The position numbers were made by a program, and so were the translations under genes. Below the pieces are notes generated by a model. The model saw only the letters and a program-made list of their open reading frames with translations. It was not told the DNA's origin and made no database searches. Positions 17,756 through 28,328 of a stretch of 64,000 nt of DNA are shown one piece after another. Source of the DNA: Deltaproteobacteria bacterium HGW-Deltaproteobacteria-2 (lineage in GTDB: Bacteria; Desulfobacterota; Syntrophia; Syntrophales; Smithellaceae); the NCBI GenBank assembly GCA_002840505.1, contig PHBC01000006.1, positions 183,952-247,951 of the forward strand. The letters are read 5' to 3'. Each line of letters starts with the position of its first letter. Within the stretch, counting starts at the first letter, position 1.

Positions 17756-18331
17756 ATGAATAATATAAAAAATAAAAGATTGTTTTTGATTTTCTTGTTT
17801 CTCGTTTTTGTTTTTATGGCGCTGCCAATGAGGGTGCAGGCTATCGAACCGAAAATTACGGATATTTTGGTTACAAACAATAGAGAAAGCGTTCTTTTAT
17901 ATGCGCGCCTGGTCAACGGTTTTAAACCCGAAATGGAAATGGCGATTTTAGCCGGAATCCCCGCAGTCTTTACTCTGCAACTGGAAGTTTATCAGGAAAG
18001 GTCTATTGCATGGGATAAAAAAATAACAGGTTATGAAATTAAACGCACTATGAAATATGACAATCTCAAAAAGACATTTAGTATTTACACCAATGGCAAC
18101 CAGCAGCCTGTTATTTTCTCTGATTTTGAAAGTGCGCAAAAGGCAATGACGGATTTTAATGGAATAATTGCTGTTCCTCTGTCTTCGCTTACAAAGGGGA
18201 AAAATTATTATATGCTGATTAAAGTTAAAATGGATAAGGTTCGCCTGCCTTTGCGCATGGAGTATGTATTTTTCTTCGTTTCTTTCTGGGATTTTGAAAC
18301 GGCATGGAATCGACAGAATTTTTCCTATTAG
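17756..18331 (+). CDS. DUF4390 family exported protein
   Basis: 191 residues with an N-terminal signal peptide or anchor (LFLIFLFLVFVFMALPMRVQA). The mature part (KITDILVTNNRESVLLYARLVNGF ... AILAGIPAVFTLQLEVYQ) fits DUF4390, a small beta-rich family usually found just before an NtrY-like kinase, exactly as here (46 bp gap). A periplasmic partner of the kinase is a reasonable but unproven idea. Confidence 0.78.
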   Translation: MNNIKNKRLFLIFLFLVFVFMALPMRVQAIEPKITDILVTNNRESVLLYARLVNGFKPEMEMAILAGIPAVFTLQLEVYQERSIAWDKKITGYEIKRTMKYDNLKKTFSIYTNGNQQPVIFSDFESAQKAMTDFNGIIAVPLSSLTKGKNYYMLIKVKMDKVRLPLRMEYVFFFVSFWDFETAWNRQNFSY

Positions 18332-18376
18332 CGGGTGAATTCATTTTTGGTGTACGGGAGTGGCCTTGATTAGCCG

Positions 18377-20584
18377 ATGAAAATAAAACAAAAAAAAAGC
18401 AATATCGATGAAAAGGAATTAAAAAAACGACGCCGTGAACGGATTGTCATGGTAGCTGTGGGCATTTTAGCAATTACTTTTACGCTGCTTGCCAGTCAAT
18501 TTTTCAACAAAAATGATTTGCCTCTATCAACAAACATTTTCGTCTATGGTCTTACCAGCCTTAATGCTATTCTTATAATTCTCCTGCTTTTTCTGATTAT
18601 CAGGAATGTCGTCAAACTATTTTATGAGCACCGCCGTGGAATTATCGGTTCCAGACTAAGAACAAAACTGGTGGCTACTTTTGTCGGGTTATCACTTATT
18701 CCGACAATTTTACTTTTTTTGTTTGCCGTCAATTTTCTTTCATACAGCATGGAGTTCTGGTTCAATATTAAAATTGGTGATGCCTTAAACCGGTCATTGG
18801 AAGTGGCCCAGGTTTATTACCAGCAAATGGGAGAACAAGCCAAGTTCAATGCCCGCCAAATCAGCGCCGATATTACCAGAAACCATCTATATGAAAGCGA
18901 AAGGATTGAGTACCTGAAAAGTTTCATCGGTCAACGCCAAAAGAATTATAAGGTAGGCATGGTTGAAACTTATTTTGATTTTCAAAAAGAAAGAACGGTT
19001 TTTGCTGATGCCGAACATCCGGAACTTGTTCCGGTGACTCTTGACCCGAAAATGATAGAAGATATTTATTCCGGTAAAGAAGCTTCTACAATTCAACCTA
19101 CCAATATCGGAGATGCAGTTGTCGGTATCGTTCCGGTTTTTTCTTCTGCGCTGCCTTCGGAAGTAATCGGCCGTGTCTCGGTAAATTACATTGTTCCTAA
19201 GGGCTTTGTGGATAAACTTAGAAGCATAGCCGACGCTTCTGAACAGTATGGCAAGATTAAACTTTTGAAAAATCCGATTAAATCAAATTACATTATTACG
19301 CTGTCCATAGTGACTCTGGTTATCATATTTTTAGCGACATGGTTTGGATTGACTCTAGCCAAGGGAATCACTGATCCTATTCAAGATCTTGTTTTGGCTA
19401 CTAATAGAATTACACAGGGAGATTTGGATAGTCGTATTAATATTGAAGCGGACGATGAGATTGGACTTTTGGTAAAATCATTTAACCAGATGACCGTGGA
19501 TTTAAAGAAAAGCAAGAACAGCGTGGAAGAAGCGAATATAAATCTGGAGCAGCGGCGAAAATATATGGAAACAGTTTTGCGAAATGTTTCCGCCGGGGTT
19601 ATTTCCGTGGATAAAGCCGGAATGATCACTACTATAAATCGTGCTGCGGAGAATATGTTTGATATTAAAGCGGAGAAGGTTCTTTTTCAAAATTATCGCG
19701 ATTTAATGATGCCGGAACACCTTTCTCTGGTTGACGAATTTCTGCAGGAAATGAAAGAGAACAACGAGAGCGTATTGGAAAAACAGTTGGAAGTTATGCT
19801 TAAAGAGAAAGCCATTACTGTTCTTCTGACTATTACAACAATTCATGATGAGGAAGGTAATGACTCCGGTATCGTTATAGTTTTTGAAGATTTGACTCAA
19901 CTTCAAAAAGCAGAACGTGCTGCTGCCTGGCGTGAAGTAGCACGTCGCATGGCGCACGAAATCAAAAATCCGCTGACTCCGGTTCAGCTTTCCGCACAAA
20001 GATTGCAGAAAAAATATGGAGATAAATTAGGAGAAGAAGGTTCCGTATTTAAAGAGTGCACTCAGACAATTATTGATCAAGTGGAAGTGCTGAAAAATCT
20101 GGTCAATGAATTTTCCCGTTACGCGCGAATGCCGGTGACTTCTTTGTCTCCGAACGACTTGAATGCCGTGGTTGCCGAAGCCGTTTTACTTTTTCAGGAT
20201 GCGCACAAAGATATCGTTTTTGAATTTAAACCCTCAGAGGGACTTCCGAAATTTGATTTAGACGCAGAGCAAATCAACAGAGTAATGATCAATTTGCTGG
20301 ATAACGCCGTCGCGGCGATCGATAAGAAAAGTGGTCATATAGATATTACCGTAACCTATGATGAACAACACCGTAAAGCCACGGTGACGGTGGCAGACGA
20401 TGGCAGAGGAGTTCCTGCAAGTTATAAAAGAAAAGTATTTGAGCCGTATTTTTCGACAAAAAAAGCGGGAAGCGGTCTTGGTCTGGCGATTGTAAGCTCA
20501 ATTATTTCCGATCATCGTGGTCAGGTTAGCGTCGCTGATAATAAACCCACGGGAACGATTGTTTCTTTTCAGTTGCCGGTTTAG
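18377..20584 (+). CDS. NtrY-like membrane sensor histidine kinase
   Basis: 735 residues. Transmembrane helices near 27-45, 55-80, 98-120 and 305-330 bracket a periplasmic sensor segment. These are followed by a HAMP domain (about 330-385), a PAS domain (about 395-500), a HisKA dimer with the phospho-acceptor REVARRMAHEIKNPLTP, and a HATPase_c with DNAVAAI, DDGRGVP and GSGLGLAIV. It should phosphorylate the sigma-54 regulator encoded next (166 bp downstream, with a type B repeat between). The signal is unknown; nitrogen or envelope stress are options. Confidence 0.9.
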   Translation: MKIKQKKSNIDEKELKKRRRERIVMVAVGILAITFTLLASQFFNKNDLPLSTNIFVYGLTSLNAILIILLLFLIIRNVVKLFYEHRRGIIGSRLRTKLVATFVGLSLIPTILLFLFAVNFLSYSMEFWFNIKIGDALNRSLEVAQVYYQQMGEQAKFNARQISADITRNHLYESERIEYLKSFIGQRQKNYKVGMVETYFDFQKERTVFADAEHPELVPVTLDPKMIEDIYSGKEASTIQPTNIGDAVVGIVPVFSSALPSEVIGRVSVNYIVPKGFVDKLRSIADASEQYGKIKLLKNPIKSNYIITLSIVTLVIIFLATWFGLTLAKGITDPIQDLVLATNRITQGDLDSRINIEADDEIGLLVKSFNQMTVDLKKSKNSVEEANINLEQRRKYMETVLRNVSAGVISVDKAGMITTINRAAENMFDIKAEKVLFQNYRDLMMPEHLSLVDEFLQEMKENNESVLEKQLEVMLKEKAITVLLTITTIHDEEGNDSGIVIVFEDLTQLQKAERAAAWREVARRMAHEIKNPLTPVQLSAQRLQKKYGDKLGEEGSVFKECTQTIIDQVEVLKNLVNEFSRYARMPVTSLSPNDLNAVVAEAVLLFQDAHKDIVFEFKPSEGLPKFDLDAEQINRVMINLLDNAVAAIDKKSGHIDITVTYDEQHRKATVTVADDGRGVPASYKRKVFEPYFSTKKAGSGLGLAIVSSIISDHRGQVSVADNKPTGTIVSFQLPV

Positions 20585-20718
20585 TGAGCCAAGCTGAAAG
20601 CGAATGGAATGAAGCTTGAAGCGTAAAACGAACTATCCCAGGAGCGAAGCGACGCGGGATTAGAGGTATGCCGGAGAGTATGAACCGCAAATCTTGCTTT
20701 GGGATTCATACCCGTGAT
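20585..20718. repeat. Dispersed repeat, type B (divergent copy)
   Basis: Ends GGGATTCATACCCGTGAT like the better conserved copies at 43252, 51535 and 55199. It contains several short inverted segments and splits the kinase and regulator genes without breaking either. Confidence 0.5.
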
Positions 20719-20749
20719 ATAAAAATAATTAATTGGCGGAAAAGTTGAC

Positions 20750-22120
20750 ATGAACGAGACAATTCTTGTAGTTGATGATGAAGAAAGCATTTGCCACTCT
20801 TTGAAGGCAATCCTGGCAGACGAGGGCTATCAGGTTCTGGTCGCAGGCAGCGGTGAAGAAGCTATTAAGATTGTTGAAGAAGAAATGCCCCAGCTTATTT
20901 TACTCGATATCTGGCTGCCGGGCATGGATGGTCTGGAAACTCTCAAGTCCATTAAGAAAATAAATCCTCAAATGCTGGTAATTGTAATGTCCGGTCATGG
21001 CACAATCGAAACAGCAGTAAAGGCCACGAAGCTTGGCGCATTCGATTTTATCGAAAAACCTTTGTCGCTGGATAAAATTATAATTCTGGTAAACAACGCC
21101 ATAAATTTAATTCGTCTGCAGGAAGAAAACGTTTTATTGAAAGAGAAAGTTTCACACCAGTATGAACTTACCGGCACAAGCCCGGCGATAACTGAACTTA
21201 AAGAGATGATCAGCATTGTCGCTCCGACGAACGCCTGGATTTTAATTATGGGAGAAAACGGTACGGGTAAAGAGTTGGTGGCGCGGTCGATTCATCATTT
21301 AAGTTTGAGATCACACAAAGATATCGTTGAGGTCAACTGTGCGGCAATACCGGAAGAGCTTATAGAAAGTGAATTGTTCGGTCACGAAAAAGGAGCTTTT
21401 ACCGGAGCTACAGAGAAAAAGCGCGGCAAATTCGATCTTGCCCATGAAGGCACAATATTTCTTGATGAAGTTGCCGATATGAGCCTGAAAGCGCAGGCAA
21501 AAATTCTGCGTATTTTGCAGGAAAAAAAGTTTGAAAGAGTCGGCGGTAATAAATTAATCGACATGGATGTGCGGGTTTTAGCTGCGACAAATAAAGACCT
21601 GGAAGAGGAAATGAAAGCGGGGCGTTTCCGCCAGGATCTTTATTATCGTTTGCATGTAATTCCTCTTGTTGTTCCACCCCTGCGTGAAAGAAAGGAAGAC
21701 ATTAACCCTCTGGTAGAACGTTTTATTCTTGACTTTACCACCAAAGAAGGTCTGGAACCGAAGACATTGACAGATGAAGCGATGGCTCTGCTGATGAAGC
21801 ACGATTGGCCGGGGAATGTGCGGGAGTTGAAAAATATCATTGAAAGAATGATCATTCTGACTCCTGATGATGAAATAACGACCAAGGATATTCCACCTTT
21901 AAATATTAAAGAGGAAAGTGAGGCGGCTTTCGGCTCTCAGTCTGTAGCCGGAGATTCGTTGAAAGATGCGAAGATGGATTTCGAAAGGCAGTTTATTTTA
22001 AAGAAGCTGGAAGAGAACGAAGGAAATATTTCTAAGACCGCTGAAGCGATTGGTCTGGAACGCAGTAATCTGCACAAAAAATTAAAAGCTCTGAAAATTG
22101 CAGTGAAAGACCAGCCTTAA
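20750..22120 (+). CDS. Sigma-54-dependent NtrC-family response regulator
   Basis: 456 residues. The receiver domain (1-120) has the phospho-Asp in ILLDIWLPGMDG; the AAA+ domain (about 140-375) has GENGTGKELVARSIH and the sigma-54 contact loop GAFTGA; a Fis-type helix-turn-helix closes the protein (NISKTAEAIGLERSNLHKKLK). It activates sigma-54 promoters after phosphorylation by the kinase upstream. Its stop codon overlaps the convergent gene by four bases. Confidence 0.95.
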   Translation: MNETILVVDDEESICHSLKAILADEGYQVLVAGSGEEAIKIVEEEMPQLILLDIWLPGMDGLETLKSIKKINPQMLVIVMSGHGTIETAVKATKLGAFDFIEKPLSLDKIIILVNNAINLIRLQEENVLLKEKVSHQYELTGTSPAITELKEMISIVAPTNAWILIMGENGTGKELVARSIHHLSLRSHKDIVEVNCAAIPEELIESELFGHEKGAFTGATEKKRGKFDLAHEGTIFLDEVADMSLKAQAKILRILQEKKFERVGGNKLIDMDVRVLAATNKDLEEEMKAGRFRQDLYYRLHVIPLVVPPLRERKEDINPLVERFILDFTTKEGLEPKTLTDEAMALLMKHDWPGNVRELKNIIERMIILTPDDEITTKDIPPLNIKEESEAAFGSQSVAGDSLKDAKMDFERQFILKKLEENEGNISKTAEAIGLERSNLHKKLKALKIAVKDQP

Positions 22121-23103
22121 CTTTTTGTTATTTTATTTAGCTGGTTTTTCATATCGGGTATTGAAAATTTATTGAAAGGAAGAAATGCTACGCCGAGCAC
22201 AACTACAATTATCATAGATAAGAAATGGTAAACAAGAGCAAAAGAAAGCGCTTCAGCTTTAGCCAAACCAAAAAGACTTAAAGCCAGAACACAGGCAAAA
22301 TGCCAATTGCCAATATAACCGGGGGCTGTGGGAATGGCTATGCCCACGATGAGAATAATCATTAAAACAAACGAAGCCATTATCGGCAGACCAAAGCCGA
22401 AAGACTCCAGCAACATATAAATTGCCAGAACATCCACAAGCCAGATTAAAGCCGAAAGAAAAAACAAATATAAAAACAGTTTAATATTAGTGATGATTTG
22501 AAAGCCGTCAATAAAATGATGTATAAGTTCGTCAATTTTATGCGCTAATTTTCCGGGAAGTTTACTTAATATCCCATTGATTAACTTTAATGCTGCTTCT
22601 CTGCGCAGTATCAGAAAGATGATAAAACAAAACATCACTAACGCGAGCAGAAAAAAGATAATGCTTGATTTAATCATCCATGGCGGCAGGTCTGTAAAAA
22701 AAAGAATAATTATAGCAATTGCCAATACTGTGAAACTATCAAATACTCTTTCCACAAGAATGGTCCCCAGTGCGGAAGACATTTTTATGGAACTTCTTTT
22801 GGAGATTAAATAAGGTCTGGCCAATTCGCCAATTCGCGCTGGAATTGATGCTATTGCCAGAAAACCTACCGAAGTAACTGAGAAAAGAGATAATTGATCT
22901 ATTTTCTCCATCGGCTGTAACATAACACCCCAGCGGTAAGATCGCAGCCATTGCATCAGCATTACAAGGATAATGAAAGAAATAACATAGCTGAACTGTA
23001 TTCTTTGCAGATCACGGAAAACATCCTGAAGATTAATGCCTCTTATAGATAAGTAAACCAGGAAGACGCTGATCAGTATACCTAGGATAACTTTTTTATT
23101 CAT
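22117..23103 (-). CDS. Lysylphosphatidylglycerol synthase TM region / UPF0104-like membrane protein
   Basis: 328 residues with about eight hydrophobic segments. The family landmarks are an early WLRSYRWG segment, ARIGELARPYLISKRSSIKMSSA-like loop, VERVFDSF and the late PTAPGYIGNWH. Members without the synthetase domain are thought to be lipid flippase-like inner-membrane proteins. Its own substrate is unknown. It is followed by nothing on the same strand and converges on the response regulator. Confidence 0.85.
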   Translation of the reverse strand: MNKKVILGILISVFLVYLSIRGINLQDVFRDLQRIQFSYVISFIILVMLMQWLRSYRWGVMLQPMEKIDQLSLFSVTSVGFLAIASIPARIGELARPYLISKRSSIKMSSALGTILVERVFDSFTVLAIAIIILFFTDLPPWMIKSSIIFFLLALVMFCFIIFLILRREAALKLINGILSKLPGKLAHKIDELIHHFIDGFQIITNIKLFLYLFFLSALIWLVDVLAIYMLLESFGFGLPIMASFVLMIILIVGIAIPTAPGYIGNWHFACVLALSLFGLAKAEALSFALVYHFLSMIIVVVLGVAFLPFNKFSIPDMKNQLNKITKS

Positions 23104-23133
23104 TTAAATTTACCCGGCCATATTACGGCGATT

Positions 23134-23541
23134 TTATTTTTTAGCCAGGTAATCGGCAATTTTATCATGCAGAAGCTGGGACGATAGCTTATTGCCGAGT
23201 AAGCCCACGCGAATGGCTACTGTGGTTAGATTCTTTGATTTATATTTAATATCGAATTTAACTTTTTCATCATTTATTAATGTATTGATTGCTCCCCGGG
23301 CAATTTCTTTTTCAGGAACAACTTCGATGCCTTTCATATCGGCTACAGTTTTTTCACAGGCTGTCCATACTTCATCGAATGAAAAACTATAATCAGTTTT
23401 CAACTCACCGTTAATATAATAATAAGTTCCTGCCGTACCCGCTCCGGCAGCAGCTCCTCCGATAAGTAATGGTACGCAACCGGAAAAAATACAAAGAGCG
23501 AACAAGGATAAAATCAAGAACAAAAAATTATTTCTTTTCAT
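23134..23541 (-). CDS. DUF3568-like lipoprotein
   Basis: 135 residues from ATG 23541 with GGAGG upstream; a longer frame to 23655 has no ribosome site. A lipobox at IFSGC (Cys22) is followed by a Gly/Ala-rich turn (GGAAAGAGTAG). The body (YSFSFDEVWTACEKTVADM ... VAIRVGLLGNKLSSQLLHDKI) fits the small outer-membrane lipoprotein family DUF3568. Function unknown. Upstream of the flippase-like gene on the same strand, with a 30-bp gap, so possibly one operon. Confidence 0.75.
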   Translation of the reverse strand: MKRNNFLFLILSLFALCIFSGCVPLLIGGAAAGAGTAGTYYYINGELKTDYSFSFDEVWTACEKTVADMKGIEVVPEKEIARGAINTLINDEKVKFDIKYKSKNLTTVAIRVGLLGNKLSSQLLHDKIADYLAKK

Positions 23542-23626
23542 GTTTTTTCCTCCGGTAAATTTATTGCAATATTTAAAGCACAAGTTGTAGGGTATTGCAA
23601 TCGCTAATATCCGACAGTCTCTTAAA

Positions 23627-24694
23627 TCAATGGACTGCCTTATTGAGTTTTTCAAATTCGATTAAAAGTTCTTCCTGCTTTTTACTGAGTACTGTGGGAA
23701 TTTGCACGAAAATTTCAATAATCTGATCTCCGCGTCCGTAACCCCTCAGATGAGAAATTCCTTTGCCTTTGAGTCTGAAAGTCTGTCCGTTTTGCGTACC
23801 TTTGGGAATTTTGAACTTTTCTTGTCCTTGAAGTGTAGGAACTTCAATCGTTGCGCCCAATGTAGCATGAACAAATGAAACAGGAATGCGGCAAATAATA
23901 TCGTCACCTGATCGGGCAAAAAAATCATGCTCTTCAACATGTAAAAATACATACAAATCACCATCAGGTCCGCCGCGGTCTCCGGCTTCTCCCTCTCCAC
24001 GCAGACGCAGACGCGATCCTGTTTCCACACCGGCGGGAATTTTCAATTGCACGGTTTTAGATATATGTTCCTTGCCTCTGCCGCGGCAATTATCGCACGG
24101 TTTGGAGATAACTTTGCCGTGTCCATTGCAATGAGGACAGGTAGAACTGATGGTGAAAAAACCACTCGATTGGATTACCTGACCGCGACCCTTACAGGTG
24201 CGGCATATTTCGGGAGATGATCCCGGCGCAGCTCCGGTGCCCTGACATTTACGACAGGTTGCCAATTTCCCCACTTCAATTGTAGTGGTAAGTCCAAAGG
24301 CGGCATCAAGGAAAGAGATTTTCAGGTCATAGCGTAAATCAGCGCCGGCAGCAGCTCCGGAATGAGATTGCCCTCCCGTATTGCCGTATCCGAAAGCATC
24401 CTCGAAAATATTGCTGAAATGGGAAAAGATATCGTCGAAACCGCTGAATCCTCTAAAACCGGTATTGTTTAAGCCTTCATGCCCGTAATGGTCGTATATT
24501 TCTCTTTTTTGCGTGTCGCTTAATACTTCATAAGCTTCAGCCGCTTCTTTGAATTTTTCTTCCGCTTTTTTATTTCCCGGATTCCTGTCCGGATGACACT
24601 GCATTGCTATCGTGCGGTAGCTTTTTTTTATTTCTTCATCTGAAGCATTTCTATCCACGTTTAAAATTTCGTAATAATCTTTCTTCGTTGTCAT
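23627..24694 (-). CDS. dnaJ: Chaperone DnaJ
   Basis: 355 residues. J domain 1-70 with HPD in MQCHPDRNP, a Gly/Phe-rich stretch ([14 protein letters not shown]), four CxxCxGxG-type zinc repeats (about 135-205) and the C-terminal substrate domains. It delivers clients to DnaK and stimulates its ATPase. It overlaps the TPR-like gene upstream by four bases, so they are translated together. No dnaK or grpE is near. Confidence 0.95.
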   Translation of the reverse strand: MTTKKDYYEILNVDRNASDEEIKKSYRTIAMQCHPDRNPGNKKAEEKFKEAAEAYEVLSDTQKREIYDHYGHEGLNNTGFRGFSGFDDIFSHFSNIFEDAFGYGNTGGQSHSGAAAGADLRYDLKISFLDAAFGLTTTIEVGKLATCRKCQGTGAAPGSSPEICRTCKGRGQVIQSSGFFTISSTCPHCNGHGKVISKPCDNCRGRGKEHISKTVQLKIPAGVETGSRLRLRGEGEAGDRGGPDGDLYVFLHVEEHDFFARSGDDIICRIPVSFVHATLGATIEVPTLQGQEKFKIPKGTQNGQTFRLKGKGISHLRGYGRGDQIIEIFVQIPTVLSKKQEELLIEFEKLNKAVH

Positions 24695-25089
24695 GCGCTT
24701 TTTGAGTCAACCTCTTGTTGCATTATTTTATTGAGGGAATTAAGCATTTCCTCATTATTTGCTTTTTCCAGAGCGTGCCGGGCAAAGGAATATTTCTTCA
24801 GGCTTATGGCTTTCTGTCCGATATTTTCCCAGTCGGCAGGTTTTAGTTCCAGGTTAAGAGCTTTGGCCGCCTGCTGAAAAAGCATCACATCGCCGCGATC
24901 AAATGCGATATCCTTAATTTTTTGAAGGCCGCCTTTATCTTCTGCCTTTTGATAAAAATCAAGAGCGTCGGATAAAAAACCTTCTTCCAGCAAAGAGTTG
25001 CCATAATCCTGAAGTACTTTCTGATTAGCTTTATCCACATATAGTATTTTTTGTCTTAAACGATAATCAGGCAGTTTTTTAATACTCAA
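24691..25089 (-). CDS. Small TPR-like protein coupled to dnaJ
   Basis: 132 residues, mostly amphipathic helices in pairs ([41 protein letters not shown]), which read as degenerate tetratricopeptide repeats. No signal peptide. It is the first gene of a two-gene unit with dnaJ (ATGA overlap), so an adaptor role for the chaperone is likely. I know no named family. Confidence 0.65.
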   Translation of the reverse strand: MSIKKLPDYRLRQKILYVDKANQKVLQDYGNSLLEEGFLSDALDFYQKAEDKGGLQKIKDIAFDRGDVMLFQQAAKALNLELKPADWENIGQKAISLKKYSFARHALEKANNEEMLNSLNKIMQQEVDSKSA

Positions 25090-25181
25090 AATATGTCTCC
25101 TTACGGGGAATAGATATATCTGTTTGGATTTGGATATAATCTAATGATAATTTAGTTCAAGTCAATATATTGATAGATAGA

Positions 25182-26063
25182 TCACTCCACAAGGCGCTTC
25201 AGCGCTTCTTCGTATTTTTTCTTTGTATTTTCTATAATTTCTGCAGGCAATTCTGGTGCGGGCGGCTTTTGATTCCACTTTATGGAAAGAAGATAGTCCC
25301 GCAAGAACTGTTTATCAAAACTTTTTTGTGGACGGCCTTCTTCATAATCATCGGCAGGCCAGAAACGTGAGGAATCGGGAGTCAGCAATTCATCAATCAG
25401 GATTAATTCCTTACCCATCAAGCCGAATTCCATTTTTGTATCGGCGATGATAATTCCAGCCTTCAGCGCTATTGCCGCTGCCCTTTCATAAATAGCGAGT
25501 GAAATCTTTATAACTCTGTCGGTTAATTCTGCCCCGATCAGATCCTCCATTTCTTTTTTGTTAATGGGCGAATCATGTTCGCCGGCCTCTGCTTTGGTGG
25601 TCGGAGTGAAAATGGGTTCAGGTAATTTGGATGATTCTTTTAAACCATCCGGGAGTCTAATACCGGAAACTGTATTATTGTGCTGATAATCTTTCCAGCC
25701 GGAACCACTTAAATACCCGCGCACAATACATTCAACCGGCAAAGGATTAGCCTTTTTAACTAACATGCTTCTGCCTTCAAGACCTTTGCTGTAAAGAGCA
25801 CATTCTTCGGGAAACTCGGCAGGATCAGTGGAAACAATGTGATTGCCGATAATATCTTTCATTTTTTCGAACCAAAAGGCGGACATACGGTTTAGAATTA
25901 TGCCTTTGCCGGGTACGGGATTGGGCATGATAACATCAAATGCCGAGATGCGGTCGGTGGTCACAATGAGCAAATAGTTTTTTACAGAATAAATATCGCG
26001 AACTTTTCCACGGCCAATCAGTTTCAGATTTTTAAATTCTGTTGTCTGTATGCTCTTATTCAT
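25182..26063 (-). CDS. purC: Phosphoribosylaminoimidazole-succinocarboxamide synthase
   Basis: 293 residues, the long (about 300-residue) form. Motifs: [40 protein letters not shown], and DTKMEFG with [15 protein letters not shown]. It joins aspartate to CAIR in purine synthesis, with ATP. Transcribed alone or with the metallo-hydrolase upstream (14-bp gap). Confidence 0.96.
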   Translation of the reverse strand: MNKSIQTTEFKNLKLIGRGKVRDIYSVKNYLLIVTTDRISAFDVIMPNPVPGKGIILNRMSAFWFEKMKDIIGNHIVSTDPAEFPEECALYSKGLEGRSMLVKKANPLPVECIVRGYLSGSGWKDYQHNNTVSGIRLPDGLKESSKLPEPIFTPTTKAEAGEHDSPINKKEMEDLIGAELTDRVIKISLAIYERAAAIALKAGIIIADTKMEFGLMGKELILIDELLTPDSSRFWPADDYEEGRPQKSFDKQFLRDYLLSIKWNQKPPAPELPAEIIENTKKKYEEALKRLVE

Positions 26064-26077
26064 AAAAATACACTCCT

Positions 26078-26707
26078 TTATTGAACGAATGGATTGCAGG
26101 TTTTTTCATGGCCAATAGTGGAAGTTGGCATACGGCCGTAATTATGTCCGGGCATTACTTTAGTGTCGTCAGGCAGACAAAAAAGTTTTTCCTTGATGGC
26201 TGTAAACATTGTCTGCCATGATCCGCCCGGCAAATCTGTTCTGCCTACAGCTTCAACGAATAACGTATCTCCGGTGAAAACATACCCGGGTGTATATAAA
26301 CTGATTCCGCCGGGAGAGTGTCCCGGAGTATGGATAACTTTGAGCTCAACGTTGCCTACGGAAATTGTATCACCATCTTTAACCAGAATATCGGCCGGCG
26401 GAGAGGCCTTTGCTCCGAACATTCGCAGAATCATGGCCGGCGTGTGAGTCAGCATAATAGCGTCGTCTCCATGAACAATAATTTTGGCGCCGGTTTCTTT
26501 TTGCATTTCCGTGTTGCCGCTGATGTGGTCAACATGGCCGTGGGTATTGACTATGTAATTAATGCGTAAATTATTCTTCTTGGCTTCAGCAATAATTCCT
26601 TTAACGTCAGCCGCCGGATCAATAACCAGAGCGTCTCCGGTTATTTGGTCGCCGACCAGATAGGCAAAAACAGCCATCGTGCTTACCTGCATTTGTTTTA
26701 CGAACAT
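26078..26707 (-). CDS. MBL-fold metallo-hydrolase (glyoxalase II-like)
   Basis: 209 residues from ATG 26707 (GAGGAG upstream). The metallo-beta-lactamase zinc motif is [11 protein letters not shown], with further ligands in HTPGHSPGG and TGDTLF, and a late PGHNYG. The group includes hydroxyacylglutathione hydrolases and persulfide dioxygenase-like proteins; no oxygen-dependent role is likely in an anaerobe. Same strand as purC. Confidence 0.85.
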   Translation of the reverse strand: MFVKQMQVSTMAVFAYLVGDQITGDALVIDPAADVKGIIAEAKKNNLRINYIVNTHGHVDHISGNTEMQKETGAKIIVHGDDAIMLTHTPAMILRMFGAKASPPADILVKDGDTISVGNVELKVIHTPGHSPGGISLYTPGYVFTGDTLFVEAVGRTDLPGGSWQTMFTAIKEKLFCLPDDTKVMPGHNYGRMPTSTIGHEKTCNPFVQ

Positions 26708-26870
26708 TATTTTGCTCCTCAAAAAAGTGCATCGCTAATAACATTTTTTTATTGGAAACGTCAACTGAAATCAATCGTATAAGTTATTAATAATATTCCA
26801 TTTTAAATTATAGATAATATCGGGGCAGGTTGGTAGACTATGTTGTAATAGGAAAAAGCCTCATCAGTAT

Positions 26871-26983
26871 CGTCATACCGGTCCCGCATACGCGGGATTT
26901 CACTCCGGTCCCAAACCCGGCGAATACCGGGGGTATCCAGAATTTAATAAATCATGGGCCCCGGCCTACGCCGGGGAGACGAC
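26871..26983. repeat. Dispersed palindromic repeat, type A (CCGG-rich variant)
   Basis: Starts CGTCATACCGG and contains nested inverted pieces (CCCGCATACGCGGG, CCCCGGCCTACGCCGGGG). It fills most of the gap before the end of rsmB and may act as a transcription stop for that operon. Confidence 0.5.
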
Positions 26984-26984
26984 T

Positions 26985-28328
26985 TTACAAGTATTTGAGT
27001 ATAGCTCCAAAGAATCCGTCCATATTATGCTTGTGTGGATAGGTGTGAAAAAATCCGCAGCTGTCAATAAATTGCCGGTTAATTGAATCAGTCGGGTGGC
27101 ATAAGGAAAAATTATGGTTTTGCTTTAAAAAAACGTCAACAATATTTTCGTTTTCTTCGGGCAACAGTGAACAGGTGCAATATATTAAGTACCCGCCTTT
27201 TTTTACTGCTACAGATGCGTTTTGCAGGATTAATTTTTGAGCGGCGGTAAAATTACGCAAATCTTTTTCTGTTGTACGCCATTTGATTTCCGGATTGCGA
27301 CGCAATGTTCCTGTACCGGAGCATGGTGCATCCACCAAAACATAATCAAATTTCTCTTTTAGAGAACCATGAAGGCCGACATCCAAATTGCCTGTTTGCG
27401 TTTCAATTATATTTATTCCTAACCGTGCTGCTTCCAATTTTAATTCGGCAATTTTTCTCGGATTGCGATCAATCGCAACAATTCTTCCCTTGTTTTTAAG
27501 AATTGCGGCAAGTTGTGTGGTTTTGCCTCCCGATCCGGCGCAGACATCCAATATGGATTCAATGCTGTCAGGTTTAACCAGGTAAGAAATCAGTTGCGCC
27601 CCTTCATCCTGAATACGCAGAAGACCGGCCTCAAAGAAATCTGTTTTTTGAAGGGGATTGGTGGAAGCATTCAGGATAATGCCGTCAGGAGAATATTTAG
27701 TTGCCTCCGGTGTGAATCCGTCAGCGGTAAGTTTTTCTGTCAAATCTTCACGTGATATTTTTAATGTATTGACGCGGGCCGTCAGCGGCGGCAACTTGTT
27801 GTCGGTTGAACATAAAGAAATCGTTTCTTCCGGGCCGAATATTTTTATCCATCTTTTAACAAGCCAGAGAGGATGCGAATGAAAAGCGGCTATATACTCA
27901 GCTACATTTTTTTTCGCTGAAGGGAATGGTAAATTTTGGCCGCGGCGCAAATAGTTTCTTAAAACAGCATTAACCAATGCGCTTTTATCCGGCTTTAGTA
28001 TTTTGGCAATTTTGACTGCTTCATTTACAACGGCAAAATCAGGCAGCCGGTCGCTGAATTTAAGCTGGTAAATGCCAAGGCGCAAAATATTTTTTACGCC
28101 TTCGTCTATCTTTTCAAAATCTCCGCGATAGAATTTTGCTAATATCCAGTCGAGGTGACCACGAAAGCGCAGTACTCCATATACCAGATGAGTAAGTAAC
28201 CGTCCGTCCGGTGTTCCGGATAAAGAGTTCTTATCCAGACAATCATTGATAAGCGGACTGGCGAAATCCTGACCCGCGCTTACTTTATTTAAAATGTCGA
28301 CGGCCTGATGGCGAACTGATATTTTCAT
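26985..28328 (-). CDS. rsmB: 16S rRNA (cytosine-967-C5)-methyltransferase RsmB
   Basis: 447 residues. An N-terminal NusB-like RNA-binding domain (about 5-140) is followed by a Rossmann methyltransferase (about 245-445) with LDVCAGSGGKTTQLA, VDAPCSGTGTLRRNPE (catalytic TC/PC motif) and YCTCSLLPEENE. It methylates C967 of 16S rRNA. It overlaps the acyltransferase gene upstream (ATGA) and follows fmt, the usual fmt-rsmB neighbourhood. Confidence 0.95.
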   Translation of the reverse strand: MKISVRHQAVDILNKVSAGQDFASPLINDCLDKNSLSGTPDGRLLTHLVYGVLRFRGHLDWILAKFYRGDFEKIDEGVKNILRLGIYQLKFSDRLPDFAVVNEAVKIAKILKPDKSALVNAVLRNYLRRGQNLPFPSAKKNVAEYIAAFHSHPLWLVKRWIKIFGPEETISLCSTDNKLPPLTARVNTLKISREDLTEKLTADGFTPEATKYSPDGIILNASTNPLQKTDFFEAGLLRIQDEGAQLISYLVKPDSIESILDVCAGSGGKTTQLAAILKNKGRIVAIDRNPRKIAELKLEAARLGINIIETQTGNLDVGLHGSLKEKFDYVLVDAPCSGTGTLRRNPEIKWRTTEKDLRNFTAAQKLILQNASVAVKKGGYLIYCTCSLLPEENENIVDVFLKQNHNFSLCHPTDSINRQFIDSCGFFHTYPHKHNMDGFFGAILKYL